A stretch of DNA of 64,000 nt from Micromonospora sicca (GCF_003172935.1 NZ_QGKS01000346.1:31050-95049); one strand, 5' to 3'; positions 44,011 through 53,192 are shown, numbered from the stretch's first letter. Program-made: numbers and translations. Notes: a model not told the origin generated them from the letters alone.

Positions 44011-44757
44011 TCAGGCCCATTCGCCCTCGAAGAGCGGGGCGATCGGACGTTCCCGACGCCCGATCCGCAGGTCCCCGAAGATCGTGCTCCGGTCCGCTCG
44101 CTCGACCTCCGCGTCCAGGTCGATGTGCAGCTCCTCGGAGGCGTCGTGGGCCGCGCCGATCAGCAGGATCTCGGTCCCGGGGTGGTCGAGAAAGCCGGGC
44201 GGGTCGAGCGGGGCGAAGCGTCGACCGTGGAACGTCTTCTGCAGTGGAGCGGGCAGCTTGACCTTTTGGGAACCACGCAGACCGACGCCCGGTGGGGAGG
44301 GCGCCTGCGGGTTCTTCACCGTGATGATGTAACTCGCCTCCGACTCGATGCCGAGGTCGTGCTGCGCCTCGCCGGGCCGGGTCGGCAGTTCGAGTTCGTA
44401 CGCGAGATGGGTGTGGTCGTCATGCCGCGCGATCACGTAGGCGCCCTCCGCGGCGGGCCGGGCCGGGGGCTGCTCCCGTTCGGCGCGGGTCCTCGTGGCG
44501 TACCTGCGTGCCTGCAGTGCCTCGTGCAACTGCTCGGGCCGGTCCACCACCTCGTCGACGAACGCCCAGAACCGGTTGTGCTCGTCGATGTCGGGCAGCC
44601 GTTTACGCCCGACCACGAGCAGCCGCAGGTGCCGCCCCTGCCACGGGTGCATCACCACCAACAGTCGCTGCACCTCGTCCAGGGAGTCGACGTGCTCCTG
44701 CTCGACGCGCGGACGGTAGAGGAAGTAGATGTCCCCGTCCTCAAGCAGCTCAGCCAT
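44011..44757 (-). CDS. Conserved hypothetical protein (248 residues)
   Basis: ATG 44757 follows CCGGAGCG and the start MAELLEDGDIYFLYRPRVEQ looks like a true N-terminus. Further segments are VQRLLVVMHPWQGRHLRLLV, YVIARHDDHTHLAYELELPT, ASYIITVKNPQAP and FLDHPGTEILLIGAAHDASE. There are no membrane segments or known catalytic motifs. I recall similar DIYFLYRP proteins in cyanobacteria and other actinomycetes without a function. It is upstream of, and convergent with, nothing informative: the DUF2267 gene on the same strand is 160 bases away. Confidence 0.7.
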   Translation of the reverse strand: MAELLEDGDIYFLYRPRVEQEHVDSLDEVQRLLVVMHPWQGRHLRLLVVGRKRLPDIDEHNRFWAFVDEVVDRPEQLHEALQARRYATRTRAEREQPPARPAAEGAYVIARHDDHTHLAYELELPTRPGEAQHDLGIESEASYIITVKNPQAPSPPGVGLRGSQKVKLPAPLQKTFHGRRFAPLDPPGFLDHPGTEILLIGAAHDASEELHIDLDAEVERADRSTIFGDLRIGRRERPIAPLFEGEWA

Positions 44758-44916
44758 TCGCTCCGGGTACCCGAAACGACCGGCGACCAACGCCTGCCCC
44801 GACCAGCGCCGCCCGGGCCATCGCGGCGGACCGGGCCCGTTCGCTCGCACTCCCTTTCGGGCAACGCTGGTGGGCGATCCCGGGCGACCCGCCGCCGGGC
44901 CAGGCGACGGCTCGGA

Positions 44917-45309
44917 TCACGCCCCGACTCCGCGGCCAACCGGATAGAGGAGCTGCCGGATGACCGCTGGCAGCTCGGCTTCCAGGTCCTCGAGTTCTTC
45001 GGCGCTCACGGCCTCGCGCAGGGTGGTCAGTACCGCGCGGGCCCCGTCAGCGGCCCGCTGGTCATCCATTCCCGTGCGCACCCGTACCTCGTTGAGGAAC
45101 TCCACGAGGTCGAGGTGTTCGGCGAAGTCCACTTCCTTGTGCAGGTACCCGCGGAACTCCTCGGGGAGCTGCGTGGCCAGGTCGCGGGCCTCGCCGCCAC
45201 TGATCCGTTCCGCCAGTGTCGTGAGCGTGGCTCGGATGACGGTCTCCGCCTCCGCCGCCGGCATTCCCGCCCGCTTCCCCACCGCTTCCAGAAACTCGGC
45301 GTGGTTCAC
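44917..45309 (-). CDS. DUF2267 protein
   Basis: 130 residues, MNHAEFLEAVGKRAGMPAAE to LLYPVGRGVGA, with VIRATLTTLAERISGGEARD and FRGYLHKEVDFAEHLDLVEF. DUF2267 proteins are small helical proteins frequent in stress and dormancy gene sets of actinomycetes; their function is unknown. A second intact member is at 53.3-53.7 kb and a short relic is at 38.5 kb. It is followed on the same strand by the 44.0-44.8 kb gene and preceded by the VOC gene 33 bases away, so the VOC and DUF2267 genes may form one transcript. Confidence 0.85.
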   Translation of the reverse strand: MNHAEFLEAVGKRAGMPAAEAETVIRATLTTLAERISGGEARDLATQLPEEFRGYLHKEVDFAEHLDLVEFLNEVRVRTGMDDQRAADGARAVLTTLREAVSAEELEDLEAELPAVIRQLLYPVGRGVGA

Positions 45310-45342
45310 GCGTTCTCCTTCCGGACTGTGCGTCGCGCTCCG

Positions 45343-45792
45343 TCAGGCGGCGGCGGCCCGACCCATCTCGGCGAGGATCCCGGTGGCCTGACCGAGCTCG
45401 ATCAGGTAGCCGTCCGGGTCCCGCAGGTAGCACCGGATCTCGACGCCGTGATCCTTCGGCTCGGTCAGGAACTCGCCACCCCGTGACCGCCACTGCTCAT
45501 AGACCGCCCGGACGTCGGTGACCCGGATGTTCATCGCGCTGCTGAGCGTGTGCGAATCCGGCGGTGCCTGTGCTCGTACGTCCGGCTTGTCGTCGGTCGG
45601 ACCGCCCTCGCTGTTGATCACGAGGTAGCTGTTGTGGAACCGCAAGATCGCCGGCTGGCGTTCCCGCACCACCGTCGCTCCCAGCACCCGTCGGTAGAAC
45701 TCCCGTGAACGGTCCACATCCCGCACGATCAGCAGGTGAGTGAGCACCAGTCCACCCTCGGGCTGGAAGTAGTCGGGCGCCTCGGTCGCCAT
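45343..45792 (-). CDS. VOC-family (glyoxalase/dioxygenase fold) protein
   Basis: 149 residues from ATG 45792 after GGGGGAGG. Two beta-alpha-beta-beta-beta units are visible: THLLIVRDVDRSREFYRRVL and the later VTDVRAVYEQWRSRGGEFLT to CYLRDPDGYLIELGQATGIL. A His in the first unit and the Glu of LIELGQ are at metal-ligand positions of glyoxalase-like proteins. The substrate is unknown. A relic of its first codons (MAIEAPDYFQP) lies at 53.16-53.19 kb next to the other DUF2267 gene, so VOC and DUF2267 were once duplicated together. Confidence 0.85.
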   Translation of the reverse strand: MATEAPDYFQPEGGLVLTHLLIVRDVDRSREFYRRVLGATVVRERQPAILRFHNSYLVINSEGGPTDDKPDVRAQAPPDSHTLSSAMNIRVTDVRAVYEQWRSRGGEFLTEPKDHGVEIRCYLRDPDGYLIELGQATGILAEMGRAAAA

Positions 45793-45975
45793 CACGCCTC
45801 CCCCAGAGTTCAGGCGGCAGGGGGCTACCCGCTCGCGGCGCCGGCACACCTGCCGTCGGGCGGGTGCCGGCGATGCCGTCCGCCCTGGCCAGGGCCAACG
45901 TGACAACGACGACAAGATCCTGCTCTCGCCCGTCACGGCCGCGGACCGGTGCCTCGGCCCGCGGCCGGTCCCGGG

Positions 45976-47409
45976 TCAGCCCACGGCCGGGGCCGGTGCG
46001 GTGACCCGGCGGCGGATCAGGGCCGCCGCGCCGCCGAGCACGGCCACACCGGCGCCGAGCAGCAGGACCGCGTCGGCGCCGTGGGCCGAGAAGCCGGCGG
46101 TCTGGCCGGCCGGCAGCAGGCTGGAGGCCACGGTGATGCTGGCGGCGACGCCGAGGGCGGACCCGACGTAGCGGGCGGTGTTGTTGGCGCCGGAGCCCAT
46201 CGCGACCCGGTCCAGGGGGACGCTCGTGATGGCGAGCCGGGCGAGTGCCGCGTTGAGCAGGCCACTGCCCGCCCCGGAGATGAGCAGGCCGGGGATGGTG
46301 CGGACCCAGGAATGCGCATCGGCATAGCCGACCATGGCCAGGTAGCCGGCGGCGGTCAGGGCGAAGCCGAGGACGAGTTGCCGGGTGGGCGCGAAGCGCG
46401 TGCCGTGGTGGCGCATCTGGTTGCTGACCACGAACGAGGCCCCCGCCCAGAGGAAGGCCAGGCCGGCGGTGCCCAGCGCGCTCATGCCGACCAACCGCTG
46501 CACCAAAGTGGGCAGGACGGTGCTCGGGCCGATCGCGGCGAGCCCGGTGAAGAACGCGCCGATGGTGGCGATCCGGAAGTCCGGCCGGCGGAACAGGGCG
46601 AGGTCGAGCATCGGCGCCCGGCCGCGGGCCTCGATCGCCACGAAGGCGGCGAGCAGCAGCGCCCCGAGCACCAGGGGGATCAGCACCGCGGGCCGCAGCC
46701 AGCCGGTGCGTCCGGCGGTGACGGCGATGAGCAGCAGCGACAGGCCCGCGGCGAGGGTCAGTACCCCGGATACGTCGATGTGGGCCGGACGCTCGGCGCG
46801 GGACTCGGCGAGCAGCCGGCCGCTGAGCACGGCCAGCACCGCGGCCAGCGCCGCGAGCACCAGGTGGGACCAGCGCCAACTGCCGAGACCGGTCAGGACG
46901 GCCGAGGTCAGCGGTCCGAGGGCGATGCCGGCGCCGAGCATCGACGCCCAGCGGGCCGTGGCGTGGGACCGTCCATGGTTGGTGTGGAAGGCGTGCCCGA
47001 GCAGGCCGAGCCCGGCGGCGAGGATCGCGGCGCTGGCCACCCCCTGCAGCACGCGGGCGGCGACGAAGGTGCCGGCGTTGGGGGCGACGGCGGCGCCGAG
47101 GGTACTGACGGCGAGCAGCGCGAGGCCGGCCCGGAATATCCGACGGCGTCCGAAATCGTCGCCGAGGCTGCCCGCCACCAGCAGGGTGGCCGCGAGCCCG
47201 AGGGTGATCGCGTTGATCAACCAGGTCTGGGTGGTGATGCCCGCCCCGAGGCTCCGCGCGGTCTGCGGCAGCACGGCCACCGGTGCGGTGTAGTTCATGA
47301 GAACGAGCAGGGTCGCGGCACAGACCGCGAACAGGGCCCGGGAGCCCGAGCGGGTGGCGTCCGGGACCGGAGCGGCGGACGGTGCGGTGACGCCGGCGGG
47401 TGTCGACAT
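45976..47409 (-). CDS. MFS drug-efflux transporter (DHA2 type, 14 helices)
   Basis: 477 residues with about 14 hydrophobic helices. The first helices carry NYTAPVAVLPQTARSLG and GSLGDDFGRRRIFRAGLALL (motif A between helices 2 and 3), and ARVLQGVASAAILAAGLGLL and ASMLGAGIALGPLTSAVLTG follow (motif C-like, typical of antiporters). This is the EmrB/QacA-like branch that exports drugs or toxic metabolites by proton antiport. It is divergent from an hxlR gene, with operators overlapping its promoter, which implies induction by a compound sensed by the HxlR protein. Confidence 0.9.
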   Translation of the reverse strand: MSTPAGVTAPSAAPVPDATRSGSRALFAVCAATLLVLMNYTAPVAVLPQTARSLGAGITTQTWLINAITLGLAATLLVAGSLGDDFGRRRIFRAGLALLAVSTLGAAVAPNAGTFVAARVLQGVASAAILAAGLGLLGHAFHTNHGRSHATARWASMLGAGIALGPLTSAVLTGLGSWRWSHLVLAALAAVLAVLSGRLLAESRAERPAHIDVSGVLTLAAGLSLLLIAVTAGRTGWLRPAVLIPLVLGALLLAAFVAIEARGRAPMLDLALFRRPDFRIATIGAFFTGLAAIGPSTVLPTLVQRLVGMSALGTAGLAFLWAGASFVVSNQMRHHGTRFAPTRQLVLGFALTAAGYLAMVGYADAHSWVRTIPGLLISGAGSGLLNAALARLAITSVPLDRVAMGSGANNTARYVGSALGVAASITVASSLLPAGQTAGFSAHGADAVLLLGAGVAVLGGAAALIRRRVTAPAPAVG

Positions 47410-47422
47410 TCGGGAGCCTCTC

Positions 47423-47486
47423 AGTTCGGTGAACGAACCGAGACTAGCAGGGAAGGTTCATTGAATGAACCGACCGGGTGTAGGAT
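47423..47486. promoter_or_regulatory. Divergent promoters of the MFS and hxlR genes with two HxlR-type operators
   Basis: A perfect 17-base palindrome GGTTCATTGAATGAACC is at 47455-47471, and a weaker copy, read on the minus strand as GGTTCGTTCACCGAACT, is at 47423-47439. Minus-strand promoter: TTCATT (47469-47464), 17 bases, TAGTCT (47446-47441). Plus-strand promoter: TTCATT (47457-47462), 18 bases, TAGGAT (47481-47486). The central palindrome overlaps both -35 elements and the second covers the MFS start site. The hxlR start site would fall at its ATG (47493), giving a leaderless mRNA. Confidence 0.65.
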
Positions 47487-47492
47487 CACCGC

Positions 47493-48020
47493 ATGGCACT
47501 GGGGAAGAACTACGAAGGGCAGAACTGCTCCCTGGCCAGGGCGCTGGAACTGGTCGGCGAGCGGTGGACGCTGCTCGTCGTCCGCGACGCCTTCTACGGC
47601 GTACGCCGCTACGGCGACTTCCTCGCCCACCTGGACATCCCCCGGGCCGTGCTCGCCGACCGGCTCGCCACCCTCGTCGAGGCGGGCATCCTCCAGCGCC
47701 ACCGCTATCAGAGCTCCCCGCCCCGGGACGAATACCTACTCACCGACCGGGGCACCGAACTCTGGTCGGTGATCCTCCCGCTGGCGCGCTGGGGCGAGCG
47801 GCATTTCGCCACCGGCGAGCCGCTGCGGACCTTCCGGCACGCCGCGTGCGGCACCGAACTCGACCCGGCCAGCCGCTGCCCGGCGTGCGGTCACGTCGAC
47901 GTGCCACCCGGCGACGTCGAGGCCCACACCGGGCCGGGCGTCCCGGCCCAGCCGCGCCAGGACCCGATCAGCGTCGCGCTGCGCCAACGCCCACACCGGC
48001 TCCTCCAACCGCTGCTCTGA
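47493..48020 (+). CDS. HxlR-family transcriptional regulator
   Basis: 175 residues. The HxlR winged helix is plain: NCSLARALELVGERWTLLVV, FYGVRRYGDFLAHLDIPRAV, LADRLATLVEAGILQRHRYQ, then DEYLLTDRGTEL. The extra C-terminal part has CGTELDPASRCPACGH, a four-Cys/His knuckle that may bind zinc. HxlR proteins sense electrophiles, quinones or drugs and repress adjacent detoxifying genes. A perfect palindrome overlapping both divergent promoters is the likely binding site, so it should repress both the MFS exporter and itself. Confidence 0.9.
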   Translation: MALGKNYEGQNCSLARALELVGERWTLLVVRDAFYGVRRYGDFLAHLDIPRAVLADRLATLVEAGILQRHRYQSSPPRDEYLLTDRGTELWSVILPLARWGERHFATGEPLRTFRHAACGTELDPASRCPACGHVDVPPGDVEAHTGPGVPAQPRQDPISVALRQRPHRLLQPLL

Positions 48021-48186
48021 GCCGGCCCGGCCGTGGGCTGTCGAGACGCGGTCGCCGGGGCCGCGATGGGCCAATCGATCCTTTCGGCACCTCTGTGCTC
48101 GCTGGCGAGGGATTGGAAGTGTTGGGCGGTGGCCGCGAACTCGGCGTGAAGGCCGGCGGCGGCTTGACGACGCCCGGCTGGCGTGC

Positions 48187-48215
48187 CACAGTTCTAGAAC
48201 TGTTATAGAACTGTG
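48187..48215. promoter_or_regulatory. GntR-type operator in front of trpBA-gntR
   Basis: ACAGTTCTAGAACTGT (48188-48203) is a perfect 16-base palindrome, and TAGAACTGTG repeats the right half-site at 48206-48215, giving three half-sites in 29 bases. It ends nine bases before the trpB start and must overlap the promoter and leader; a TTGACG at 48164-48169 may be the -35. The gap 48021-48186 shows nothing else. Confidence 0.65.
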
Positions 48216-48224
48216 GAGGTACGC

Positions 48225-49436
48225 ATGCGGGAACTTCTCGTGGCCGTCGGCCGTCCGGAGGTGAGCAGCTCGGTCATGCGCGAGCCGGCCGACCTCGGGC
48301 GCTTCGGCGAGTACGGCGGCCGGTTCGTCCCGGAGTCGCTGATCCCGGCGTGCGAGGCGGTCGAGGCGGCGTTCCGCGAGGCGTGGGCCGATCCCCGGTT
48401 CCGCGGACAGCTCGACCGGCTCCTGACCGTCTACGCCGGCCGGCCGACCCCGATGACGCCGGCGTGGAACCTCTCCGCCGAACTCGGGATCACGCTGCTG
48501 CTCAAGCGCGAGGATCTGGCGCACACCGGCTCCCACAAGATCAACAATGTACTCGGGCAGGCCCTGCTCGCGCGTCGGATGGGCAAGACCCGGCTGATCG
48601 CCGAGACCGGCGCCGGCCAGCACGGCGTCGCCACCGCGACCGCCGCCGCCCTGCTCGGCATGGACTGCACCGTCTACATGGGCGCGGAGGACACCGAGCG
48701 CCAGGAACTCAACGTGTTCCGGATGAAGATGCTCGGCGCCGAGGTCGTCGCAGTGCACAGCGGCAGCCGTACGCTCAAGGACGCCTGCAACGAGGCCATG
48801 CGCCAGTGGGTGGCCCGGGTCGACGACACCTACTACTGCGTGGGGTCGGTGATGGGCCCGCACCCGTACCCGTGGATGGTGCGGGAATTCCAGCGCGTCA
48901 TCGGCGACGAGGCGCGGACGCAGACGGCGACCGAGCTGACCGCTGGCGTACCCGATTACGTGGTGGCCTGCGTCGGCGGCGGCTCCAACGCGGCCGGCAC
49001 GTTCGCCGGCTTCGCCGACACCGATGCCCGGCTGATCGGCGTCGAGGCGGCCGGCGGGGCCGCGATGACCGACGGGGCGCCGGGGATCGTGCACGGCTAC
49101 CGCTCGAAGGTGCTGCAGGACGCGAACGGCCAGATCGCCGAGGCGCACTCGATCTCGGCCGGCCTCGACTACCCGGGCATCGGCCCGGAGCACGCCCACC
49201 TGGGCGACATCGGGCGCGCCCGCTACGTCACCGTCACCGACGACGAGGTGCTCGACGCCGTCCGACGGCTGGCCCGGGCCGAGGGCATCCTCTGCGCGCT
49301 CGAATCGGCGCACGCGGTGGCGTGGGTGATGCGCACGGCCGGGAGCGACGAACTGCCGCCCGGCGCGACCGTCGTGCTGACGCTGTCCGGCCGGGGCGAC
49401 AAGGACATGGCGACCCTGATGGAGCGTGCGCAGTGA
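48225..49436 (+). CDS. trpB: Tryptophan synthase beta chain
   Basis: 403 residues from ATG 48225 (GGAGG upstream); an in-frame GTG at 48213 lies inside the operator and is less likely. It begins [20 protein letters not shown] and has [20 protein letters not shown] with the PLP Lys, [20 protein letters not shown], and [15 protein letters not shown] for the cofactor phosphate, all standard TrpB. It joins serine with indole. The stop overlaps trpA (GTGA). No other trp genes are near, and the pair is followed by a GntR gene, so this may be a second, specially regulated copy. Confidence 0.96.
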   Translation: MRELLVAVGRPEVSSSVMREPADLGRFGEYGGRFVPESLIPACEAVEAAFREAWADPRFRGQLDRLLTVYAGRPTPMTPAWNLSAELGITLLLKREDLAHTGSHKINNVLGQALLARRMGKTRLIAETGAGQHGVATATAAALLGMDCTVYMGAEDTERQELNVFRMKMLGAEVVAVHSGSRTLKDACNEAMRQWVARVDDTYYCVGSVMGPHPYPWMVREFQRVIGDEARTQTATELTAGVPDYVVACVGGGSNAAGTFAGFADTDARLIGVEAAGGAAMTDGAPGIVHGYRSKVLQDANGQIAEAHSISAGLDYPGIGPEHAHLGDIGRARYVTVTDDEVLDAVRRLARAEGILCALESAHAVAWVMRTAGSDELPPGATVVLTLSGRGDKDMATLMERAQ

Positions 49437-50287
49437 GCCGCCTGGAAACGACCCTCCGGGCCGCCCGGGACGCCGGGGGCAAGCTGCTCGTCCCGTACGT
49501 CACCGGCGGCATCACGGCCGACTGGACCGACCATCTGCTGGCGTACCAGGAGGCGGGGGCGGACGCGATCGAGGTCGGGCTGCCGTTCTCCGACCCGATG
49601 CTCGACGGCGTGACCATCCAGCAGGCGTCCGACCGGGCCCTCGAGCAGCGCGTGACGCCGGACCGGATCCTTTCCGACCTGGCCGCCGTCCGGGACCGCG
49701 TACGCGTGCCGCTCGTCGCGATGACGTACGCCAACCTGGTCGTACGCCTGGGTTACACCGAGTTCTGCCGGCGGCTCGCCGATGCCGGGGTGTCCGGGCT
49801 GATCGTGCCGGACGTGCCGCTGGACGAACTCGGCGGCCTGGACGACGCGGCCGCGGCGGCCGGCGTCGACCTGGTCCTGCTGGTGGCGCCGTCGACGACG
49901 CCGGAGCGGCTGGACGACATCTGCGCCCGCAGCCGCGGCTTCATCTACGCGGTCAGCGTCATGGGCACCACCGGCGAGCGCGCCGACCTGGCCGCGACCG
50001 CGACCGCGCTGGCCGCGTCGGTCACCGCGCGCACCGACCGGCCGGTGCTGATCGGCTTCGGCGTCTCGACCGCGGCGCACGCGGTCGCGGCGGCGGCGAC
50101 GGCGGACGGGGTGGTGGTCGCCTCGGCGCTGATGCGTAGGGTGCTGGACGGAGCCACTCCGGAGGAGGTCGCCGTCGACCTCGCCGCGATCCGGGCCGGG
50201 CTCGACACCGTGGCGACCGGGACGTCGACCGGTTCCACGGCCGGGCGAGTGGAGCAGCATGGATATGCGAGAGCGGCGCGCGCCTAA
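49433..50287 (+). CDS. trpA: Tryptophan synthase alpha chain
   Basis: 284 residues from GTG 49433. The barrel shows [20 protein letters not shown], which holds the catalytic Glu and Asp, then [40 protein letters not shown] and [10 protein letters not shown]. TrpA cleaves indole-3-glycerol phosphate and channels indole to TrpB. The last 20-30 residues (after about 262) are a Thr/Gly-rich extension that overlaps the start of the GntR gene by 29 bases, so all three genes are coupled. Confidence 0.95.
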   Translation: MSRLETTLRAARDAGGKLLVPYVTGGITADWTDHLLAYQEAGADAIEVGLPFSDPMLDGVTIQQASDRALEQRVTPDRILSDLAAVRDRVRVPLVAMTYANLVVRLGYTEFCRRLADAGVSGLIVPDVPLDELGGLDDAAAAAGVDLVLLVAPSTTPERLDDICARSRGFIYAVSVMGTTGERADLAATATALAASVTARTDRPVLIGFGVSTAAHAVAAAATADGVVVASALMRRVLDGATPEEVAVDLAAIRAGLDTVATGTSTGSTAGRVEQHGYARAARA

Positions 50288-51008
50288 GTACATGGCGATC
50301 GCCGCCGATCTGGGGCAGCGGATCCGGGCCGGCGAGTACGCCGCCGGGTCCGCCCTGCCGTCGCAGCGCGACCTGAGCACGTCGTACGGCGTCACGCTGG
50401 CCACGCTGCGGCAGGCGTTGCGGGTGCTTGAGGACGAGGGGCTGCTCAGCCAGCAGCCGGGGCGGGGCACGTTCGTGGCCGAGCCGCGGGCGGCGTACCG
50501 GCTGGACTCGCTGCGCAGCCTGGCCGACGACCTGGTGGCGCAGGGGCAGACGGTCAGCACCGAGATCATCGACCAGAGCCTCGGCGCCGCCCCGGACTGG
50601 GTGGTCGAACGGATCGGGGCCGGGGTGGCGCTGCGCCTGGAACGCGTACGCCTGCTGGCCGGGCGGCGCGCCGTGCACCAGGTGTCGTGGGTGCCCGACC
50701 CGACCGGCGCCCGGATCGCCGAGACCGACTTCAGCGCGGTCTCGCTGTACGCCGCGATCGCCAGCACCGGGCTCGTGGTGCACCGCGCGACCGAGACGCT
50801 CCGGCCCGGCCTGCTCGACGATCCGGCCGCCGAGCTGCTCCGGCAACCGGCCGGCACGCCGGTGTTCGTCTCCGACCGCACGACGTACGTCCTCGACGAA
50901 TCCCCCGTCGTCTTCGACCGGGCCACGATCCTCGGCACGGTCATGGAGATCCGGACCGAACGCGTCGCCACCGGGCTGTCGCTGCGGTGGAGCCGGCTGA
51001 AGCACTAG
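50259..51008 (+). CDS. GntR-family regulator, HutC type
   Basis: 249 residues with an N-terminal GntR winged helix (YMAIAADLGQRIRAGEYAAG, LPSQRDLSTSYGVTLATLRQ, EDEGLLSQQPGRGTFV) and a C-terminal UTRA ligand domain (about residues 95-245, with LRLERVRLLAGRRAVHQVSW and PVFVSDRTTYVLDESPVVFD). It overlaps the end of trpA. The three-half-site palindrome in front of trpB is its probable operator. Its stop codon is the TAG inside the CTAG target duplication of an IS5-type element, so the insertion left the protein intact. Confidence 0.9.
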   Translation: MDMRERRAPKYMAIAADLGQRIRAGEYAAGSALPSQRDLSTSYGVTLATLRQALRVLEDEGLLSQQPGRGTFVAEPRAAYRLDSLRSLADDLVAQGQTVSTEIIDQSLGAAPDWVVERIGAGVALRLERVRLLAGRRAVHQVSWVPDPTGARIAETDFSAVSLYAAIASTGLVVHRATETLRPGLLDDPAAELLRQPAGTPVFVSDRTTYVLDESPVVFDRATILGTVMEIRTERVATGLSLRWSRLKH

Positions 51009-51961
51009 GCTGTGTCTCCTGGATCATGGTTTGGGGCGGTCCGGTTTCGCGCGTAGCCAGATGAGGATGTCGGCGATTTGCACGGTGGCGCGGTAGCGGC
51101 AGGCGAGCTTGTCGTACCTGGTGGCCACGGCGCGGAACTGCTTGCGTCGGTTCATCAGCCGTTCGATGGTGTTGCGCTGCCGGTAGCGGTGCGGACGGAA
51201 CGTGGGCGGGCGACCACCGCGTGACCCTCTCCGGGCGCGGTTGGCCTTCTGTCGTCCTTTTCGGGGATGTCGTGCGGGATGCCTCGGGCCCGCAGCGAAT
51301 GGCGGTTGCCGCGCGAGCTGTACGCCTTGTCCGCCGAGAGGGAGTCGAGGCGTTTGCGCGGGCGGCCGATCCCGCCGGGGCGGGCCACGGCCACGTCGTC
51401 GAGCAGCCGCACCAGCTGTCGGGTGTCGGAGTCCTGGCCCGGGGTCAGGTGACTGGTCAGGTTCCGGCCTCGTCCGTCACCGATCGTGTGGATCTTCGTG
51501 GTCCACCCGCCGCGCGACTTGCCGAGTCCTTCCCGTCGCGCTGTGTCACGACTGTCCAGCCCCCTTTACGGGCGCCAGCGGCGTGCTGGTGGGCCCGCAC
51601 GATCGTGGAATCGGCGTTGCCGTGCCAGTCCAGATCCCCGGCCGCGTCCGCGTCGGCCTGCAGCATCGCCTCGATCCGCGCCCAGGTCCCGTCCTCCTGC
51701 CAGCGGGCGAACCGCTTGTACAGCGTCTTCCACGGCCCGTACCGTGCCGGCACGTCCCGCCACGGCACCCCGGTACGCACCCGAAAGACGATCCCGTTGA
51801 TCACCTGCCGGTGATCACGCCACCGCCCACCACGCTGCGGTGTCATCGCCGGCAGCAACGGCGCGATCCGCGCGTACTCGACGTCGGTCAGCTCAAACCG
51901 CCCACTCACGACAGACATGGATAGCCGAACCAGGACCCAAGATCCAGGAGACACGCCCTAG
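51005..51961 (-). mobile_element. IS5-family insertion sequence, degenerate
   Basis: About 950 bases bounded by imperfect inverted repeats (left GCTGTGTCTCCTGGATC, right end read inward GGCGTGTCTCCTGGATC) and flanked by CTAG on both sides (51005-51008 and 51958-51961), a target duplication of the kind made by IS5-group elements. It carries one transposase gene in broken frames. It abuts the 3' end of the GntR gene. Confidence 0.8.
51024..51918 (-). pseudogene. IS5-type transposase, frameshifted
   Basis: From ATG 51918 the first frame reads MSVVSGRFELTDVEYARIAP and goes on through GRWRDHRQVINGIVFRVRTG and WHGNADSTIVRAHQHAAGAR. At a run AAAGGGGG it must shift back by one base to continue as GLGKSRGGWTTKIHTIGDGR and LVRLLDDVAVARPGG. 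That first shift may be programmed, as in many two-frame IS5 elements. A second shift, after HDIPEKDD, is needed to reach RPHRYRQRNTIERLMNRRKQ and the stop at 51024. It looks like a one-base deletion, so the enzyme is probably inactive. Confidence 0.8.
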
Positions 51962-52012
51962 GGGCGGCAGGTCGGCCGCCGACGAAACGTCCTGTCATGG
52001 CACCCCTCTGTG

Positions 52013-52611
52013 TCATCCATGCAGGAGCGGGGAACGGTGTTCTAGGCTGGGGTTCGGCGAATCCGAGAGTGACTGTTCCGAAGTGTCGATCATGGGAATC
52101 GGGTCGGCCGCGCTGGATTGAAGAGTCGCCCCCACGTGTCCTCCCGGGCCCGTCCCGGCTTTCTTGGCGTCTTTGATCATTTGCTTGTAGACAATGTCGG
52201 ACAGCCGTCGCTTGAGCGCGCGCATGGCCTCCATCGGTGTTTGCCGGCGGCGAGTTTGCGCCGGTAGTAGGCGCGTCCTTCGGTGCCGTGGCGCAGTTGG
52301 ACGACGGCCATGATGTGCAGCGCCCGGTTGATGCGCCGGTTCCCGGCTCGGGACAGGCGGTGGCGTTGCTGGTCACCGGACGACGCGTCCAGGGGTGCGG
52401 TGCCGTTCCAGGACGCGAAGTGCCCGCGGGTGGCGAAGCGGCTGATGTCCGCGACGTCACCGATCAGGCGGGCGGCGCCGGAGGGGCCGATGCCGTTGAG
52501 CTCCTGCAGGCTGCTGCCGGTGGTCTCGACGAGCTCGGTCAGTTCCTTGTCCGCGGCCTTGATCTTCTTGTCGACCTGGACCAGTTCGGTGATCAGCTCC
52601 GCCTGCGGCAT
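52013..52611 (-). pseudogene. IS110-family transposase remnant (C-terminal half)
   Basis: The minus strand gives the Transposase_20 region (ELNGIGPSGAARLIGDVADI, GHFASWNGTAPLDASSGDQQ, AGNRRINRALHIMAVVQLRH, RAYYRRKLAAGK) and then, after a one-base deletion in an A run, EAMRALKRRLSDIVYKQM and a tail ending LEHRSPLLHG. The N-terminal RuvC-like DEDD domain is missing, so it cannot move. It belongs to a different IS110 subgroup from the intact copy at 61.7 kb. Confidence 0.8.
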
Positions 52612-52648
52612 CGGAGGAGCGCTACCTCAACCTAGTGATCGGCTCTGC

Positions 52649-53038
52649 TCAGATCTGGGCTAAACGAGTCGGCGCCGTATCGAGGTCACCGACGAGCGGG
52701 TCCGGGGCACGCATGCGCCACGCGTCGGTGACGAGCTCCTTCAGACGATCGACGCTCACCTGCGTCAACCGCAGCATGACCAAGGGCAACCCGTCATACG
52801 CCGGCGTGGTGAAGAAAAGCTCGGGCTCGCCGAGGAGTAACGCCTGCTTCTCCGCTTCGTCGCCGACGTACAGCACCGCGATATCGGTCCGGATGAGGCG
52901 CGACGTACCGGGTCTGCGCTCAGGGTAGGACCAGACGAACCCTTTGTCGGCGACCCGGAAGTCGAAGCCATCACTGTCGATCTCGACCACGTGAGGCAGC
53001 GCCAGCGCCAGCTGACGAACATCGTCGGCGTCAGCCAT
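52649..53038 (-). CDS. MmcQ/YjbR-family protein
   Basis: 129 residues from ATG 53038, with GGAGCGAC upstream. Seen are DVRQLALALPHVVEIDSDGF, FRVADKGFVWSYPERRPGTS, LGEPELFFTTPAYDGLPLVM and a final ELVTDAWRMRAPDPLVGDL. This is the typical double-wing MmcQ/YjbR layout, function unknown. It is more distant from the copy at 40.1 kb than a recent duplicate would be. It lies between an IS110 relic and a decayed VOC start. Confidence 0.8.
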   Translation of the reverse strand: MADADDVRQLALALPHVVEIDSDGFDFRVADKGFVWSYPERRPGTSRLIRTDIAVLYVGDEAEKQALLLGEPELFFTTPAYDGLPLVMLRLTQVSVDRLKELVTDAWRMRAPDPLVGDLDTAPTRLAQI

Positions 53039-53160
53039 CGAGGTCGCTCCAGCACGCCGCCTCCTGCATCCGTACAGCCTAACCACCGCGCGGCTCCGCC
53101 AGCCGACAGGACTCGACAGCGAGACGACCCGCCGGAAGCCACAGAGCCGCCTGCGGACCC

Positions 53161-53192
53161 GGCTGGAAGTAGTCCGGCGCCTCGATCGCCAT
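53161..53192 (-). pseudogene. Relic of a VOC gene start
   Basis: The minus strand reads MAIEAPDYFQP, matching MATEAPDYFQP at the start of the intact VOC gene (45792), and similarity continues upstream to about 53255. The rest of the gene is lost. Like the intact pair, it lies beside a DUF2267 gene. Confidence 0.7.
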
